Below, piece by piece: positions 1 to 11,690 of a stretch of DNA of 64,000 nucleotides (positions are counted from its first letter, which is position 1; every line of letters starts with the position of its first letter). Source of the DNA: Prosopocoilus inquinatus (Eukaryota; Arthropoda; Insecta; Coleoptera; Lucanidae); assembly GCA_036172665.1 (NCBI GenBank), contig CM069872.1:55352101-55416100 (forward strand), given 5' to 3'. The translations under genes were made by a program, and so were the position numbers. Under the pieces are notes generated by a model that was given only the letters and a program-made list of their open reading frames with translations, did no database searches and was not told the origin of the DNA.

Positions 1-1500
1 TTTACCCCCGATCTTTACTTGACTTTTTAGCTCGCGACAGAACAAAGCCGCTGGAAGTTTGGAGGAGGCGTTGTTTCTTTTTTTTCTCGCCCCCGGATTG
101 ACAATTTAGTTACTAAAAAAAATACACGCCTGCACGGGATGGGGGGGCACGGATTTTTCTTTTTTTTAATAATTTTTTTCCTATCTTTACTGTATCTTTA
201 GCTCGCGACAATAAAAACTGCTGGAAGTTCCGAGTAGGCGTTGTTTCTTTTTTTATCGCCCCCAGATTGACAATTTAGTTACTAAAAAAAAATACACGCC
301 TGCACGGGGTGGGGGGGGGGCACGGACTTTTCTTTTTTTTTAAATAATTTATTTCCCATCTTTACTGTGTCTTTAGCTCGCGACAGAACAAAGCCGCTGG
401 AAATTTGGAGGAGGCGTTGTTTCTTTTTTTTCGCCCCCGGATTGACAATTTAGTTACTAAAAAAATACACGCCTGCACGGGGTGGGGGGGCACGGACTTT
501 TCTTTTTTTTAAATAATTTATTTCCCATCTTTACTGTGTCTTTAGCTCGCGACAGAACAAAGCCGCTGGAAATTTGGAGGAGGCGTTGTTTCTTTTTTTT
601 TTCGCCCCCGGATTGACAATTTAGTTACTAAAAAAAATACACGCCTGCACGGGATGGGGGGGCACGGATTTTTCTTTTTTTTTAATATTTTTTTTCCTAT
701 CTTTACTGTATCTTTAGCTCGCGACAGAACAAAGCCGCTGGAAATTTGGAGGAGGCGTTGTTTCTTTTTTTTCTCGCCCCCGGATTGACAATTTAGTTAC
801 TAAAAAAAATACACGCCTGCACGGGGTGGGGGCACGGATTTTTCTTTTTTTAATAATTTATATCCTATCTTTACTGTATCTTTAGCTCGCGACAATAAAA
901 ACTGCTGGAGGTTCGGGGTAGGCGTTGTTTCTTTTTTTATCGCCCCCGGATTGACAATGTAGTTACTAAAAAAAATACACGCCTACACGGGGTGGGGGGG
1001 CACGGACTTTTCTTTTTTTTTAATAATTTATTTCCTATCTTTACTGTATCTTTAGCTCGCGACAATAAAAACTGCTGGAGGTTCGGGGTAGGCGTTGTTT
1101 CTTTTTTTTTTTCGCCCCCGGATTAACAATTTAGTTACTAAAAAAAATACACGCCTGCACGGGGTGGGGGGGCACGGATTTTTCTTTTTTTTAATAATTT
1201 ATTTCCCATCTTTACTGTATCTTTAGCTCGCGACAATAAAAACTGCTGGAGGTTCGGGGTAGGCGTTGTTTCTTTTTTTATCGCCCCCGGATTGACAATT
1301 TAGTTACTAAAAAAAATGCACGCCTGCACGGGGTGAAGGGGCACGGACTTTTCTTTTTTTTTAATCATTTATTTCCTGTCTTTACTGTGTCTTTAGCTCG
1401 CGACAATAAAAGCTGCTGGAGGTTCGGAGTGGGCGTCGTTTCTTTTTTTTTTTTCGCCCCCGGATGGAAACTTCAGTTACCAAAAAAAAAATAAAAAAAT
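1..1500. repeat. ~170-bp satellite array, about 9 units
   Basis: The anchor GCTCGCGAC recurs at 30, 201, 376, 545, 717, 885, 1055, 1226 and 1396, giving a period of 168-175 bp. Each unit has the anchor, a GGCGTTGTTTC block, a T-run, CGCCCCCGGATTGACAA, an A-run, ACACGCCTGCACGGGG, a G-run of variable length and another T-run. Most length variation comes from the homopolymer runs. Two subtypes exist, one with ACAGAACAAAGCCGCTGG and one with ACAATAAAAACTGCTGG after the anchor. The array enters from the left edge, so its full extent is unknown. No coding frame is conserved. Confidence 0.95.
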
Positions 1501-2400
1501 ACACGCCTACATATTTTTCAACCCCCTCAAAAAAAAAAAAAACCGAGGGGGTGGGTCGTGTTTTGTGTTGTGTGGTCTGCGCTTCTTTGTCTCGCCTGAC
1601 GAGGGCCGATGCGAAGTTTGATGATTAACAAAGCGAATTATCCCCCCGTACAAATGAGTTTCGCGGATTAAGACGAGTTAGTTATTTATTTCGCTTTGAT
1701 GAAATAGCCTGCCCGCCCCCGCCTTTTACCGTTCGCTTTTATTATTAAAATTTATTAAATTTGCCCGGCGAAAAACTCTTTGATGTCTGTTTGTTAAAAT
1801 CATCCTTGTTGAGATCGGATTAAAATCTGCAATTAATTTCGTCCAGAATAATTAATTAAAAAAAAAAATCAATCAGTTGATTATAAGGTCTATTTCGTCA
1901 CAGTTTTAATTTTACATTTCCAATAACTACAAATTAAATTTTATCTCGAAATTTTACTTTTAATATATTTTTTATTTATTTTTTTTTTTAATTTCTATTT
2001 TGCGTTCGAGTCTGCGGCCAATTTAAAATTTCATCTGTGTTCCGGAATTAATTAATAAATTCCAAGTTAAATTTTAACTCGGTGTTTGCATTTGAATTTG
2101 ACGATTAGAAATTAGAGATTTTTTCGTCATAATTTTAACCCCACGCACATCCCTTAATAATATAGTTATTATTTTTTTTTAATTGCTTTTGTGCCTGCGT
2201 TCAAATTTATTTAACGCAGCAACGCTCCGGTTAATTAGTTTCTTTTTTTTTAATGCCTGTTAAAACTGAAATCGAATTTAAAGACGACAGACAGACGCAA
2301 GACAAGGAAAAGAAGTAAAGAGAAAAATAAAACAAAACAAACAAAAAACAATGAAGATTGAACGGAAACAACTGAAATGACCTTGACCGCTAGAAGGACT
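1501..2400. other. AT-rich spacer, no gene seen
   Basis: An A-run at about 1528-1542 lies between C-rich and G-rich flanks. The rest is AT-rich with many T- and A-runs. I see no tandem period and no convincing coding frame. Confidence 0.6.
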
Positions 2401-4300
2401 GGAGATTAAAAGAGATGATAATAAAAATGAGAATAAGAATAAAAAAAGAATAAAAATATCGAGAAAATCTTCGTCGATCATCTTTTGTTTCTTTGATCGC
2501 GACGTTGAAAACATTCCCGGATCGTCTTTTGTTTTTCTTTTTAGCTCACAAATCTTCTCTGATTTCCTTTTTAAATCGCGTTGAAAATCTTCGTCGATCG
2601 CCTTTTGTTTCTTTAACCGTGTTAAAATTATTCATTGACGATCGTCTTTTGTTTCTTTAAGCGCGGCGCTGAAAATATTCCTAGATCGTCTTTTGTTTAT
2701 CTTTTTAATTCAATGAAAATCACCGATCGTCTTATGTTTTTTTTTTCTTTTATGGCATTGAAAATCTTCGTCGATCGTCTTTTGTTTCTTTAACCGCGTT
2801 GAAAATCGTTTCTTTAGCCGTATTTCAAATCTTCGTCGATCGTCTTTTGTTTCTTTGATCGCGACGTTGAAAACATTCCCGGATCGTCTTTTGTTTCTTT
2901 AATCACAGCATCGAAAATATTCCTAGATCGTCTTTTGTTTGTCTTTTTGATTTATTGAAAATCACCGATCGTCTTATGTTTTTTTTTTCTTTTATGGCAT
3001 TGAAAATCTTCGTCGATCGTCTTTTGTTTCTTTAACCGCGTTGAAAATCGTTTCTTTAGCCGTATTTAAAATCTTCGTCGATCGTCTTTTGTTTCTTTGA
3101 TCGCGACGTTGAAAACATTCCCAGATCGTCTTTTGTTTTTCTTTTTAGCGCATTGAAAATCGCCAATCTTGTCTGGTTTCCTTTTTAAATCGCATTGAAA
3201 ATCTTCGTCGATCGTCTTTTGTCTCTTTAACCGTGTTGAAAATATTCGTCGACGATCGTCTTTTGTTTCTTTAATCGCAGCGCCGAAAATATTCCTTAGA
3301 TCGTCTTTTTTTTCTCTTTCTAATTCATTGAAAATCACCGATCGTCTTGTATTTTTTCTATTAGCGCGTTGAATATCTTCGTCGATCGTCTTTTGTTTCT
3401 TTGATCGCGACATTGAAAACATTCCCAGATCGTCTTTTGTTTTTCTTTTTAGCGCACTGAAAATCGCCAATCTTGTCTGGTTTCCTTTTTAAATCGCGTC
3501 GAAAATCTTCGTCGATCGTCTTTTGTCTCTGTAACCGTGTTGAAAATATTCGTCGACGATCGTCTTTTGTTTCTTTAACCGCAGCACCGAAAATATTCCT
3601 AGATCGTCTTTTGTTTCTCTTTTTGATTTATTGAAAATCACCGATCGTCTTATGTTTTCTTTTTTCTTTTATGGCATTGAAAATCTGCCTCGATCGTCTT
3701 TTGTCTCTTTAACCGCGTTGAAAATCGTTTCTCTAACCGTATTTAAAATCTTCGTCGATCGTCTTTTGTTTCTTTAATCGCGGCATTGAAAATATTCCTA
3801 GATCGCCTTTTGTTTTTTTCTGTTTTTGATTTTTATTATTTATTTACTTATTTACTATTTTTTAATTCATCGCCAGTCGTCTTGTGTTTTTTTTTTAACC
3901 GCATTGAAAATCTTTCTCGTCGATCATCTTTTGTTTCGACGATTCGTCGGCGATCGTCTTTTGTTTTTTCAATCGTGTTGAAAACGCTCCTCGGCGTTCG
4001 TCTTTTGTTTTTTTTTTTTTTAACCGCGCTGAAAATTGTTTCTCTAATCGTATTAAAAATCTTCGTCGATCATCTTTTCTTTCTTCGACCGCGTTGAAAA
4101 TATTCGTCAGCGGTCGTCTTTTGCTTTTTTTTTTTTTTAACCGTGTTGAAAATGCTCCTCGACGATGGCCTTTCGTTTCTTTAGCCGCGTTTGAAAATGT
4201 ACGTCGTCGATCGTCTTCTGTTTTTACACTTTTTAATCGCGTCGTTGGTCTTTTGTTTATGCTTTTCGTAACACTGAAGTTGCAATTAATTGTGCCGCGC
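2400..4300. repeat. Degenerate ~44-bp minisatellite
   Basis: The core GATCGTCTTTTGTTTCTTT recurs about every 44 bp, separated by variants of GCGTTGAAAATCTTCGTC. Early copies start near 2476, 2520, 2596 and 2640. A larger repeat is also visible: TATGGCATTGAAAATCT occurs at about 2751, 2993 and 3670, and the blocks after the first two match for more than 120 bp. On the minus strand the repeats read as Lys/Asp/Arg-rich peptides such as KETKDDRRR and KKQKTIDEDFQ. I attribute those frames to the repeat. Two extra core copies lie at about 4665-4735. Confidence 0.9.
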
Positions 4301-5070
4301 GCAGTTTTAATCGACCGCGATTGGACGAAAATTACCAAAAGGAAAAAGGAAAGGAAAACGAAAGAAAGAAAAGAAAATATTGAAATTGAAATCACCTTTC
4401 GGCTTTCGTATTGCTTCTTTTTTAATAGACTTGTAAACAAAAGACGATAACTGTAACCTGAAGTTGCCGCCCGCAATGCAATTATTGAAAACTCGAAACA
4501 AAAGAAAGGCGCGGCTCGAATCCGACAGTCTTTATTTTTCTGTTTCTTTTTTTTTAAAAAAAAAAATACATTTTTGATTTTCGACGAAGTGCGACACGTA
4601 CCTAAAGGAATTTAATTTAAAAAAGACGAGAAACGATTGGTTGCAACTTGAATCCGTGCGAGCGATCGTCTTTTGTTTTTTTTTTTTGCTTTTTAATCCT
4701 GTTCAAAAAGAAAAAAGTTCGTCGATTGTCTTTTGTTTATTGCACTTTTCACAACAGAAAACGAAACTAAAATTATTACGCAACGTTTTCATCATCGATT
4801 ATAATTGAACGTAGCAAAGAAAAACAAAAGAAAACAAATTGATTTGATTTGAAATTTAACTTTCTCTTTCTCTCTCTCTATTAAACCCAAGTAAAAAAAA
4901 AAATAAGAATTGTGAACAATTATTTAAAAGAAAACTTGAAACTAAAAATCAGAATCAAGAAGTTAAGAAAAAAATGTTAAGAATAAAAAGCGTTAAAACT
5001 AGAAAAGCAAATATTTAAGAAAAAGAAAACATAAAAACTGGAAGAATTTTTAAAAAACAATGAAACCCCA
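4301..5070. other. AT-rich spacer with two stray minisatellite cores
   Basis: This is A/T-rich sequence. Two copies of the CGTCTTTTGTTT core of the preceding array lie at about 4665-4735, and a CT-rich tract lies at about 4861-4880. Nothing gene-like is seen. Confidence 0.55.
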
Positions 5071-5610
5071 TTTCAAGGTCAACCCAACCCAAGCAAGATA
5101 GTACGATGAAGAAAATTATGACGAAAAAAATCGGAAATTAAAAATAAATGTAAATTAAGCTCGACCAATCTCAACGTCAATCCAATGAAACTCTGTTCAA
5201 GACAATTGAACAATTAAAAAATTGGGTAAAAATAAACGGAATGTTGTAAACTAAAAACCAAGCTCAATCAATCTCAAGGTCAGCTCAATCCAATCGAATT
5301 CCAACCTAACCTTCCTGCCTAACCCAAGCAAGAAATTAACAAGCACGTAAAATTGAAAAAAGTTATACTCTACAAATTAAGCTGAATCAATCTCAAGGCC
5401 ATCCCAACCCAACCGAACTCAAACTCGTGCCTAAACAAAGCAAGAAATTTATAGAGATTAGAAAAAAATTAGAACGAAACGCCAGAAAAAAAATAGCGCG
5501 AAAAATATAAAATGGCTTAAAATTAATCTCCACCGATCTCAAGGTCAACCCAAGTAGACTCAACCTGCATTCAGCCGTGAGCAGCCCAAGCAAGAAATAA
5601 AAAATTACAA
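5070..5610. repeat. Dispersed module with core CTCAAGGTCAACCCAA, ~5 degenerate copies
   Basis: Copies of a CTCAAGGTCAACCCAA-like core start near 5072, 5170, 5273, 5393 and 5538, spaced about 100-145 bp. Each is followed by CCAAGCAAGAAAT-like and A-rich sequence. The module recurs on the same strand at about 12,500-12,700. It recurs in reverse orientation at about 10,780-10,830 and possibly at 30,845-30,900. Confidence 0.8.
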
Positions 5611-5649
5611 AAAAAAATTTAAGTAAAATGAATAATGAAGAGAAAAATT

Positions 5650-6660
5650 AAGTCCCCACACAAAACGCCAAAGTTTTTTTTTTTATACTTGACATGAATC
5701 ACCCTGTATATGATAAATGTCTTGCCGTGACCATAATATGCGAAACAATCGCTGAAAAAAAAATCGCAAACAAATTTTGATACATTGAAACGGACGTTTT
5801 TTTTTTTTTAAATTATAAAACGCCGAAGTTTTCTTTTTTAACTTAAGATGAATCACCCTGTATAAAAAATATCACTCCGTGCGCACGTGTCTCGAAAATG
5901 TCGATGAAAAAATCATTGAAACAGACGTTTTTTTTTTTTAATTATGAAACGCCAAAGTTTTTTTTTTAAAACTTAAGATGAATCACCCTGTATAAAAACT
6001 ATCACTCCGTGCGCACGTGTCTCGAAAACGTCGCTGAAAAAATCATTGAAACAGACGTTTTTTTTTTTTTTAATTATGAAACGCCAAAGTTTTTTTCTTT
6101 TTTAATTAAGATGAATCACCCTGTATAAAAACTATCACTCCGTGCGCACGTGTCTCGAAAACGTCGCCGAAAAAAATCATTGAAACAGACGTTTTTTTTT
6201 TTTTTAAATTATGAAACGCCAAAGTTTTTTTTTTTTTTTTAATTAAGATGAATCACCCTGTATAAAAACTATCACTCCGTGCGCACGTGTCTCGAAAATG
6301 TCGATGAAAAAATCATTGAAACAGACGTTTTTTTTTTTAATTATGAAACGCCAAAGTTTTTTTTTTAAAACTTAAGATGAATCACCCTGTATAAAAACTA
6401 TCACTCCGTGCGCACGTGTCTCGAAAACGTCGCTGAAAAAAATCATTGAAACAGACGTTTTTTTTTTTTTTTAAATTATGAAACGCCAAAGTTTTTTTTT
6501 TTTAACTTAAGATGAATCACCCTGTATAAAAAGATATAACTCCGAGCGCACGTATCTCGAAAAACTCGCTGAAAAAAAATCGAAAAACAGCGTTAGGAAA
6601 TTTGTATCTATGTATTGAGAAAGACGATTTTTTTTTATTTATGAAGCCGTTGCGGGAATT
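5650..6660. repeat. ~130-bp tandem array, about 7 units
   Basis: The block GATGAATCACCCTGTATA recurs near 5690, 5847, 5977, 6110, 6247, 6376 and 6511, a 130-157 bp spacing. Each unit continues with CTATCACTCCGTGCGCACGT, CTCGAAAACGTCGCTGAAAA, GAAACAGACG, a T-run and ATGAAACGCCAAAG. The inner units are nearly identical and the outer ones diverged. The right edge (6540-6660) matches the unit type of the 12.8-14.2 kb array, so the two arrays are related. Confidence 0.93.
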
Positions 6661-7370
6661 TTCGCAGAAAAGAAATTTCCGTCGCCAGTCCGATTTGCCT
6701 CGATTACTCTTAACACTTGAGCATTCTTTACGCTTCAAGTTATCAACCCCCCTAAAAAAGGGTTTAAACTTTCAAACCGTACTTCCAATAAACTCTCCGG
6801 AGCTCACTGGCGATGAATGAATCGCGCACGAAATACGCGGAGCGTCTCCGCGAAGCGCCGAAAATTTCAGGAAAAAACAAAAGAGAAACGTTGATTCCGA
6901 ACTCTTTAAGTGCGCGCCGTTGAAAAGAGAGACTTAAAACGAACGACCAAACCGACGAGAGAACAAATCTCCGGAACAATTCGCGAGCGCAATTTATTAA
7001 ACGCCGGATTAACTCTGAAACCAGACAAAATCGAGGAGTCTCTTGTCTGCACACAATAATGAAACTTTGCTCGATTAATTTGAAACGCTTTCCGTGTACC
7101 GTGCCCTGTCCGATCGCCATCTATCGGACAAAAACACGGTTTTGAATTTAAATCCGAGAAGAAAGCGCAGAAAATGCGCACGCGGGCTGTCCAGTTCAGG
7201 AAAATTAGAAGGGGGAGGGGGAAAGGATAATTTAACTCCTACCGCCGCTTAAAACGTTTACGTTAAACTCCTGGATACAAAAATTATTCCACAGATTTTC
7301 CGATACCAGCCCTGACGGGAAAGGGGGGAAACGACGCAAAAATAAGGGGGCCAGGGGAATTAACCCAGCT
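6661..7370. other. Single-copy-like sequence, no gene recognised
   Basis: This moderately GC-rich stretch has no internal period. Open frames of about 90-118 codons exist on the minus strand but overlap each other in different frames and match no family I know. Confidence 0.5.
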
Positions 7371-8080
7371 GAAGGATGCACCGTGGAGCAATTCCCAAAG
7401 CCCCAACGCCGTACTATGACACTCTTGAACCCCTCAGGAGATTTGCATACACCTGTGCGTTCAGCGTAGGGATTAGACAATAATACAGCACAATCATCGT
7501 GTACAAATTCTGTTATCTTAAACGTTACAACGTAAATGTGATTGATAATGTAAAACTAAGGGCGCGAAGATATTGACCCGGCTAAAGAATACACAGTGGA
7601 GCAGTTGTCAAAGCCCCTAAGTTGCATGCGATGGTATTCTTAAACCTCCCCATAGTATTTTCACACACTCGTGCGTTCAGCGTAGGGAGTACACAATTAT
7701 ACAACACAATCGTCGTATACAAATCTCTAATATCTTATCTTAACCGTTGTAATGTAAATGTAGGCAATGTAAGACTAAGGACGTTAAGGAAATTGACCCG
7801 GCCGAAGGATTCACCGTGAAGCGGTTCCCAAATCCCCAACGGTGTTCGATGGCATTCTTCAATATTCTTTAACCCCCCGCCCCCTCCCCCGGCCAGGAGA
7901 TTTTCATATTCCGTACACTCCTGCGTTCAGCATAGGGAGTAGACAATAATACAAAACAATCTTCGTGCATAAAATAAAATCTGTTACCTCGAACGTTACA
8001 GCGTAAACGTGGCTCGGCGAAGGGTAAATAACACGACACAATTGCCGGTGGCACATGAAACTAAACTTAAGTGGCCCTCA
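7370..8080. repeat. Degenerate 217-250-bp tandem repeat, 3 units
   Basis: The marker TGCGTTCAGCGTAGGGA recurs near 7455, 7672 and 7922. It is followed each time by CAATAATACAACACAAT-like sequence and preceded by CACCGTGGAGC...CCCAAAGCCCC-like sequence. The marker and following bases are shared with the adjacent 203-bp array, so these are likely the older edge of the same family. Confidence 0.85.
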
Positions 8081-9370
8081 GATCTAAGCGAACAGGTGGA
8101 CTCGTGTCCCAAAAAGACGATGCTGAACTATTTAAAGTAAATAACGCAATTAACTCTTATTAATCTTCTTCTAATTATGATGCATCGCGTCGTTTGCAAT
8201 TAAACAAAAAGTAAAGCAACGCGTATACTTTACAAGTTAGGTGTAGCTGATGTCCTGTCAAACGTGGTTGAACGCGCAGGAAATTTTCGTACACTCTGTT
8301 GCTCTAATTGTGATGCACCGCGTCGTCCCGATATTATTCGCAATTAAACAGGCGAGTTTAGCAACGCGTGTACTTTACAGGTTAGGTTTCGCTGATGTTC
8401 TGTCGACGTGGTTGAACGCGCAGGAAGAAATTTTCGTACACTCGTGCGTTCGGCGTAGGGAACAGACAATAATACAACACAATTAACTCTGATTGAACTT
8501 GTTCTTCTAATTATGGTGCACCGCGTCGCGCCGATAATATTCGCAATTAAACAGATGAGTGAAGCAACGCGTGTACTTTACAGGTTAGGTTTAGCTGATG
8601 TTCTGTCAACGTGGTTGAACGCGCAGGAAGAAATTTTCGTACACTCGTGCGTTCGGCGTAGGGAACAGACAATAATACAACACAATTAACTCTGATTGAA
8701 CTTGTTCTTCTAATTATGGTGCACCGCGTCGCGCCGATAATATTCGCAATTAAACAGATGAGTGAAGCAAGGCGTGTACTTTACAGGTTAGGTTTAGCTG
8801 ATGTTCTGTCGACGTGGTTGAACTCGCAGGAAGAAATTTTCGTACACTCGTGCGTTCGGCGTAGGGAACAGACAATAATACAACACAATTAACTCTGATT
8901 GAACTTGTTCTTCTAATTATGGTGCACCGCGTCGCGCCGATAATATTCGCAATTAAACAGATGAGTGAAGCAACGCGTGTACTTTACAGGTTAGGTTTAG
9001 CTGATGTTCTGTCGATGTGGTTGAACGCGCAGGAAGAAATTTTCGTACACTCGTGCGTTCAGCGTAGGGAACAGACAATAATACAACACAATTAACTCTG
9101 ATTGAACTTCTTCTTCTAATTATGGTGCACCGCGTCGCGCCGATAATATTCGCAATTAAACAGATGAGTGAAGCAACGCGTGTATTTTACAGGTTAGGTG
9201 TAGCTGACGTTCTGCCAACATTGGTTGAATGCGCAGGATATTTTCGTACACCCGTGCGTTCAACATAGGGAGCACGGGACAATAATGCAATAACTCTTAT
9301 TGAATTTGTTCTTCGTCAGCAAAGCGTATACTTTACAGGTTAGGCGCAGCTGATGTTCTGTCAACTGGGT
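8080..9370. repeat. 203-bp tandem array
   Basis: The marker CGTGCGTTCGGCGTAGGGA recurs at 8443, 8646, 8849, 9052 and about 9253, an almost constant 203-bp period. Units also carry GGTGCACCGCGTCGCGCCGA, GTACTTTACAGGTTAGGT and GCTGATGTTCTGTC. A shortened unit lacking the marker lies at about 8210-8400. The central units are nearly identical, while both edges are diverged. Fragments of the unit reappear at 9700-9800 and 10,000-10,030. Confidence 0.95.
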
Positions 9371-9700
9371 GGAGGTTTCGTTGTGTAGAAGTCGCACAAT
9401 GTCCGCGCGTCGATCACGGAATTCTCACGCGTACTCACAACTTGCTTCTTGCCTCGAGGCCGCAAACAAGAGGCCCCACACGGACAACTCACAATCGGCC
9501 CCGCACGGACAACTAACAATCAGATAGCACGAAGAAACCGAAGGAATGATTAATTCGGCAGGAAGGGATCCAATCCGGATTTCAATTTAAAACTCCCACA
9601 AAATAGCTCGAATTATAAAAGCAGAATCGCTTAGAAACGGCGATTCTAAACGAAAGAGCGAAAGAGGAAACGTCGAATAGCGCCGGTAACTACCGATCTT
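9371..9700. other. Spacer with a short direct repeat and a hairpin
   Basis: Two direct copies of a segment with CGGACAACT(C/A)ACAATC lie at about 9475-9525. A short inverted repeat, AGAATCGC and GCGATTCT, lies at about 9620-9647. Nothing else is recognised. Confidence 0.5.
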
Positions 9701-10230
9701 CTTCTGATCATGCACCGCGTCGTACCGATATTATTCACGATTAAATCGACAAGTAAAGCAGAGGGTATACTTTACAGTTGATGTTCTGTCAACGCGCTCG
9801 GGTTAAAACATACCTGTTTAAATTAAACAGTCGTTTGGATTAAGATTTTGATTCAACACATAAAACATACCTGTTTAAATTAAACAGTTCGCTTGGATTA
9901 AGATTTTGAATTAACACGAGACAATACACACACATACACACACACTCACACACACACACCCATACACAACTTCCTTCGAACATGTCGGGGCAATAATACT
10001 TTACAGATTAGGTGTAGCTGATGCTCTGTCGAAGCGCTCGGGTTAAAACATACCTGTTTAAATCAAACAGTCCGTTTGGATTAATATTTTGATTCAACAC
10101 ATAAAACATACCTGTTTGAATTAAACAGTTCGTTCGGACTAAGATTTTGAATTAACACGACACAATACAAAGTCACACGCACACACCCATACACAACTTG
10201 CTTCGAACATGTCGGGGCATTAATACTGGC
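9700..10230. repeat. Tandem pair of ~230-bp units with 60-bp subrepeats
   Basis: AAACATACCTGTTTAAATTA occurs at about 9808 and 9863, and close variants occur at 10,039 and 10,096. Each is followed by AACAGT...TTGGATTAAGATTTTGA. The two pairs are about 230 bp apart and each pair is followed by CA-rich sequence and ACTT(C/G)CTTCGAACATGTCGGG. Pieces of the 203-bp array unit join them. Confidence 0.85.
9925..9968. repeat. (CA)n-rich microsatellite
   Basis: An imperfect CA run lies inside the unit above, interrupted by T and TC. A shorter version is at the matching place in the next unit, at about 10,170-10,195. Confidence 0.85.
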
Positions 10231-10450
10231 GCGAAGATGCCACGCGAAAGCGCATTTCCGCCTTTTCCACGTTGTTCAATTAAACCAAATCAGGCCGAGC
10301 CAATCGGAAAAGGTCAGAATTCTTGAAGTAGAGAAGTCAGGGTGGGGCCTGTTCGGGAATCAGAAAGAGCCCGCTCTGGATATCGTTCTTTCTCTCTTAT
10401 GCAAGTGACTTTAAACATTTTGCTTTACATTTTAGGTCCAGTTTTACAAA

Positions 10451-10543
10451 TGGGGTTCAACTTTGAGCTGAGGCTTAAACCCTTAACAACGACTAAAACA
10501 ATTGTTGTGAAGGATTTAAGCTTCGGTTCAAAGTTAAACCGTC
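10451..10543. repeat. Inverted repeat with ~40-bp arms
   Basis: The arm at 10,451-10,490 is complementary to the arm at 10,504-10,543 at roughly 33 of 40 positions. Shared blocks include TTTAAGC and TCAAAGTT, around a 13-base loop. This could be a small foldback or MITE fragment. The flanks show no clear target duplication. A 91-codon frame across it is a consequence of the low stop density here. Confidence 0.75.
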
Positions 10544-10759
10544 ATTGGCTTAAATGCCCAAACTGCTCTCGCGGTGCGGTTTCTGAACGCGCCCCTGCAT
10601 TTCAAACGGTGATCTGAGATCATTTCCGGTGACTGGAGCGACGTTGCCACGCCTACATGCAAACCAACGCGGCGACCGCGGAGGCGCTGTTGCCGAAACC
10701 GGTCCGACAGGCTTTGACTGCAACATAATTATTAATTAATCAATTTGTAATTAAATCGC

Positions 10760-10960
10760 TAACTATCGTTGAATACGGTTAGGTAGAGCTGAGTTGGGTT
10801 GGGTTGACCTTGGGACTGGATGTATTTCATTTTAATTAATCAATTAATTTATTTTTTAAAATTAGTTTTAGGTACTCATTTTTTTGGGTTTTACTTTTTC
10901 TGTCAGTTTGGGATCGACATTCGGATGAGTTGCGTTCATCTTGGTTTCAATTGATTTTTA
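10760..10960 (-). repeat. Reverse-orientation copy of the CTCAAGGTCAACCCAA module
   Basis: GAGTTGGGTTGGGTTGACCT is the reverse complement of the core found at 5070-5610, and AT-rich sequence follows as in the other copies. The outer limits are uncertain. Confidence 0.6.
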
Positions 10961-11690
10961 ATTATTCCGCTTTTAATTTTTCTTGAATCTCTTCGCCCAC
11001 GTTCACGTGTCCGTCCGTAAACGTATCCAGGATGTCGGTACATGATGGAAACATTAAAATGCTAAACGTTACAATTTGCATGCGTCAACCCACCCGCCCG
11101 CCCGCCGGTCCCCCCGTCACTGTTTTTAAAACAAACGCCGCGGGCACATGTCCGTTGTGTATTAAACGACGTTTTAACAACAACGTAACTTGCAACGAGC
11201 CGAGCGAACGAGCAACGGAAATTAATTAAGTTGAAAACGACATTCAAAAAGTATCAAGCGGCCGACGCAGTAATTAATTACAGCGTGGTCAAAAAGAAAG
11301 TTTCCCATTTCCAAACGTTTAGGTGGGATGGTTGCACAGAAAAAGAAAAACGATTTTGTTTTCGAGAGTTAAGAATTGTTTCTTTCATTTAGCGAATGGC
11401 AGCGATTGCAGGCGATTACGCGACCTAAACTCTTTGTCCGCCAGATGCGATTCATAGTTAGTCATAAAGCCGAATTACAAAGGACAATTTTAGTTTTAGT
11501 CGACGAGACGCGACGCGACGCGACGACGTTCCTTAAAATTAAACTTCCCCAACTCTGCCGACTGAAACTAAAAGTTTCCTCTTCCAGACGACGAGAGCTC
11601 GTTTCAACTTGCTCGACGGCCACCTTTATTAAAATCCTAGGTTTGAAATGTGGTGGGGAATGAAAAACCATAGAAAGAAAAGAAAAGAAA
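10961..11690. other. Single-copy-like sequence, no gene recognised
   Basis: This includes a CCCGCC-rich patch at about 11,090-11,115 and a short (CGACG)n tract at about 11,503-11,528. Open frames of 60-95 codons overlap on both strands and match no family I recognise. Confidence 0.5.

Noticed and set aside
3066..3470. 134-codon minus-strand frame with Lys/Asp/Arg-rich repeats
   Set aside because: It is the 44-bp minisatellite read in one frame; overlapping and opposite-strand frames are open too, and unit lengths vary without regard to frame.
6000..6060. Possible hammerhead pieces (CGCTGA...GAAAC) in the 130-bp array
   Set aside because: The CUGANGA box is not followed by a stem II that leads to GAAA, and stem I does not pair.
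10342..10617. 91-codon frame with a hydrophobic stretch
   Set aside because: It spans the inverted repeat at 10,451-10,543, matches no family and lacks supporting context.
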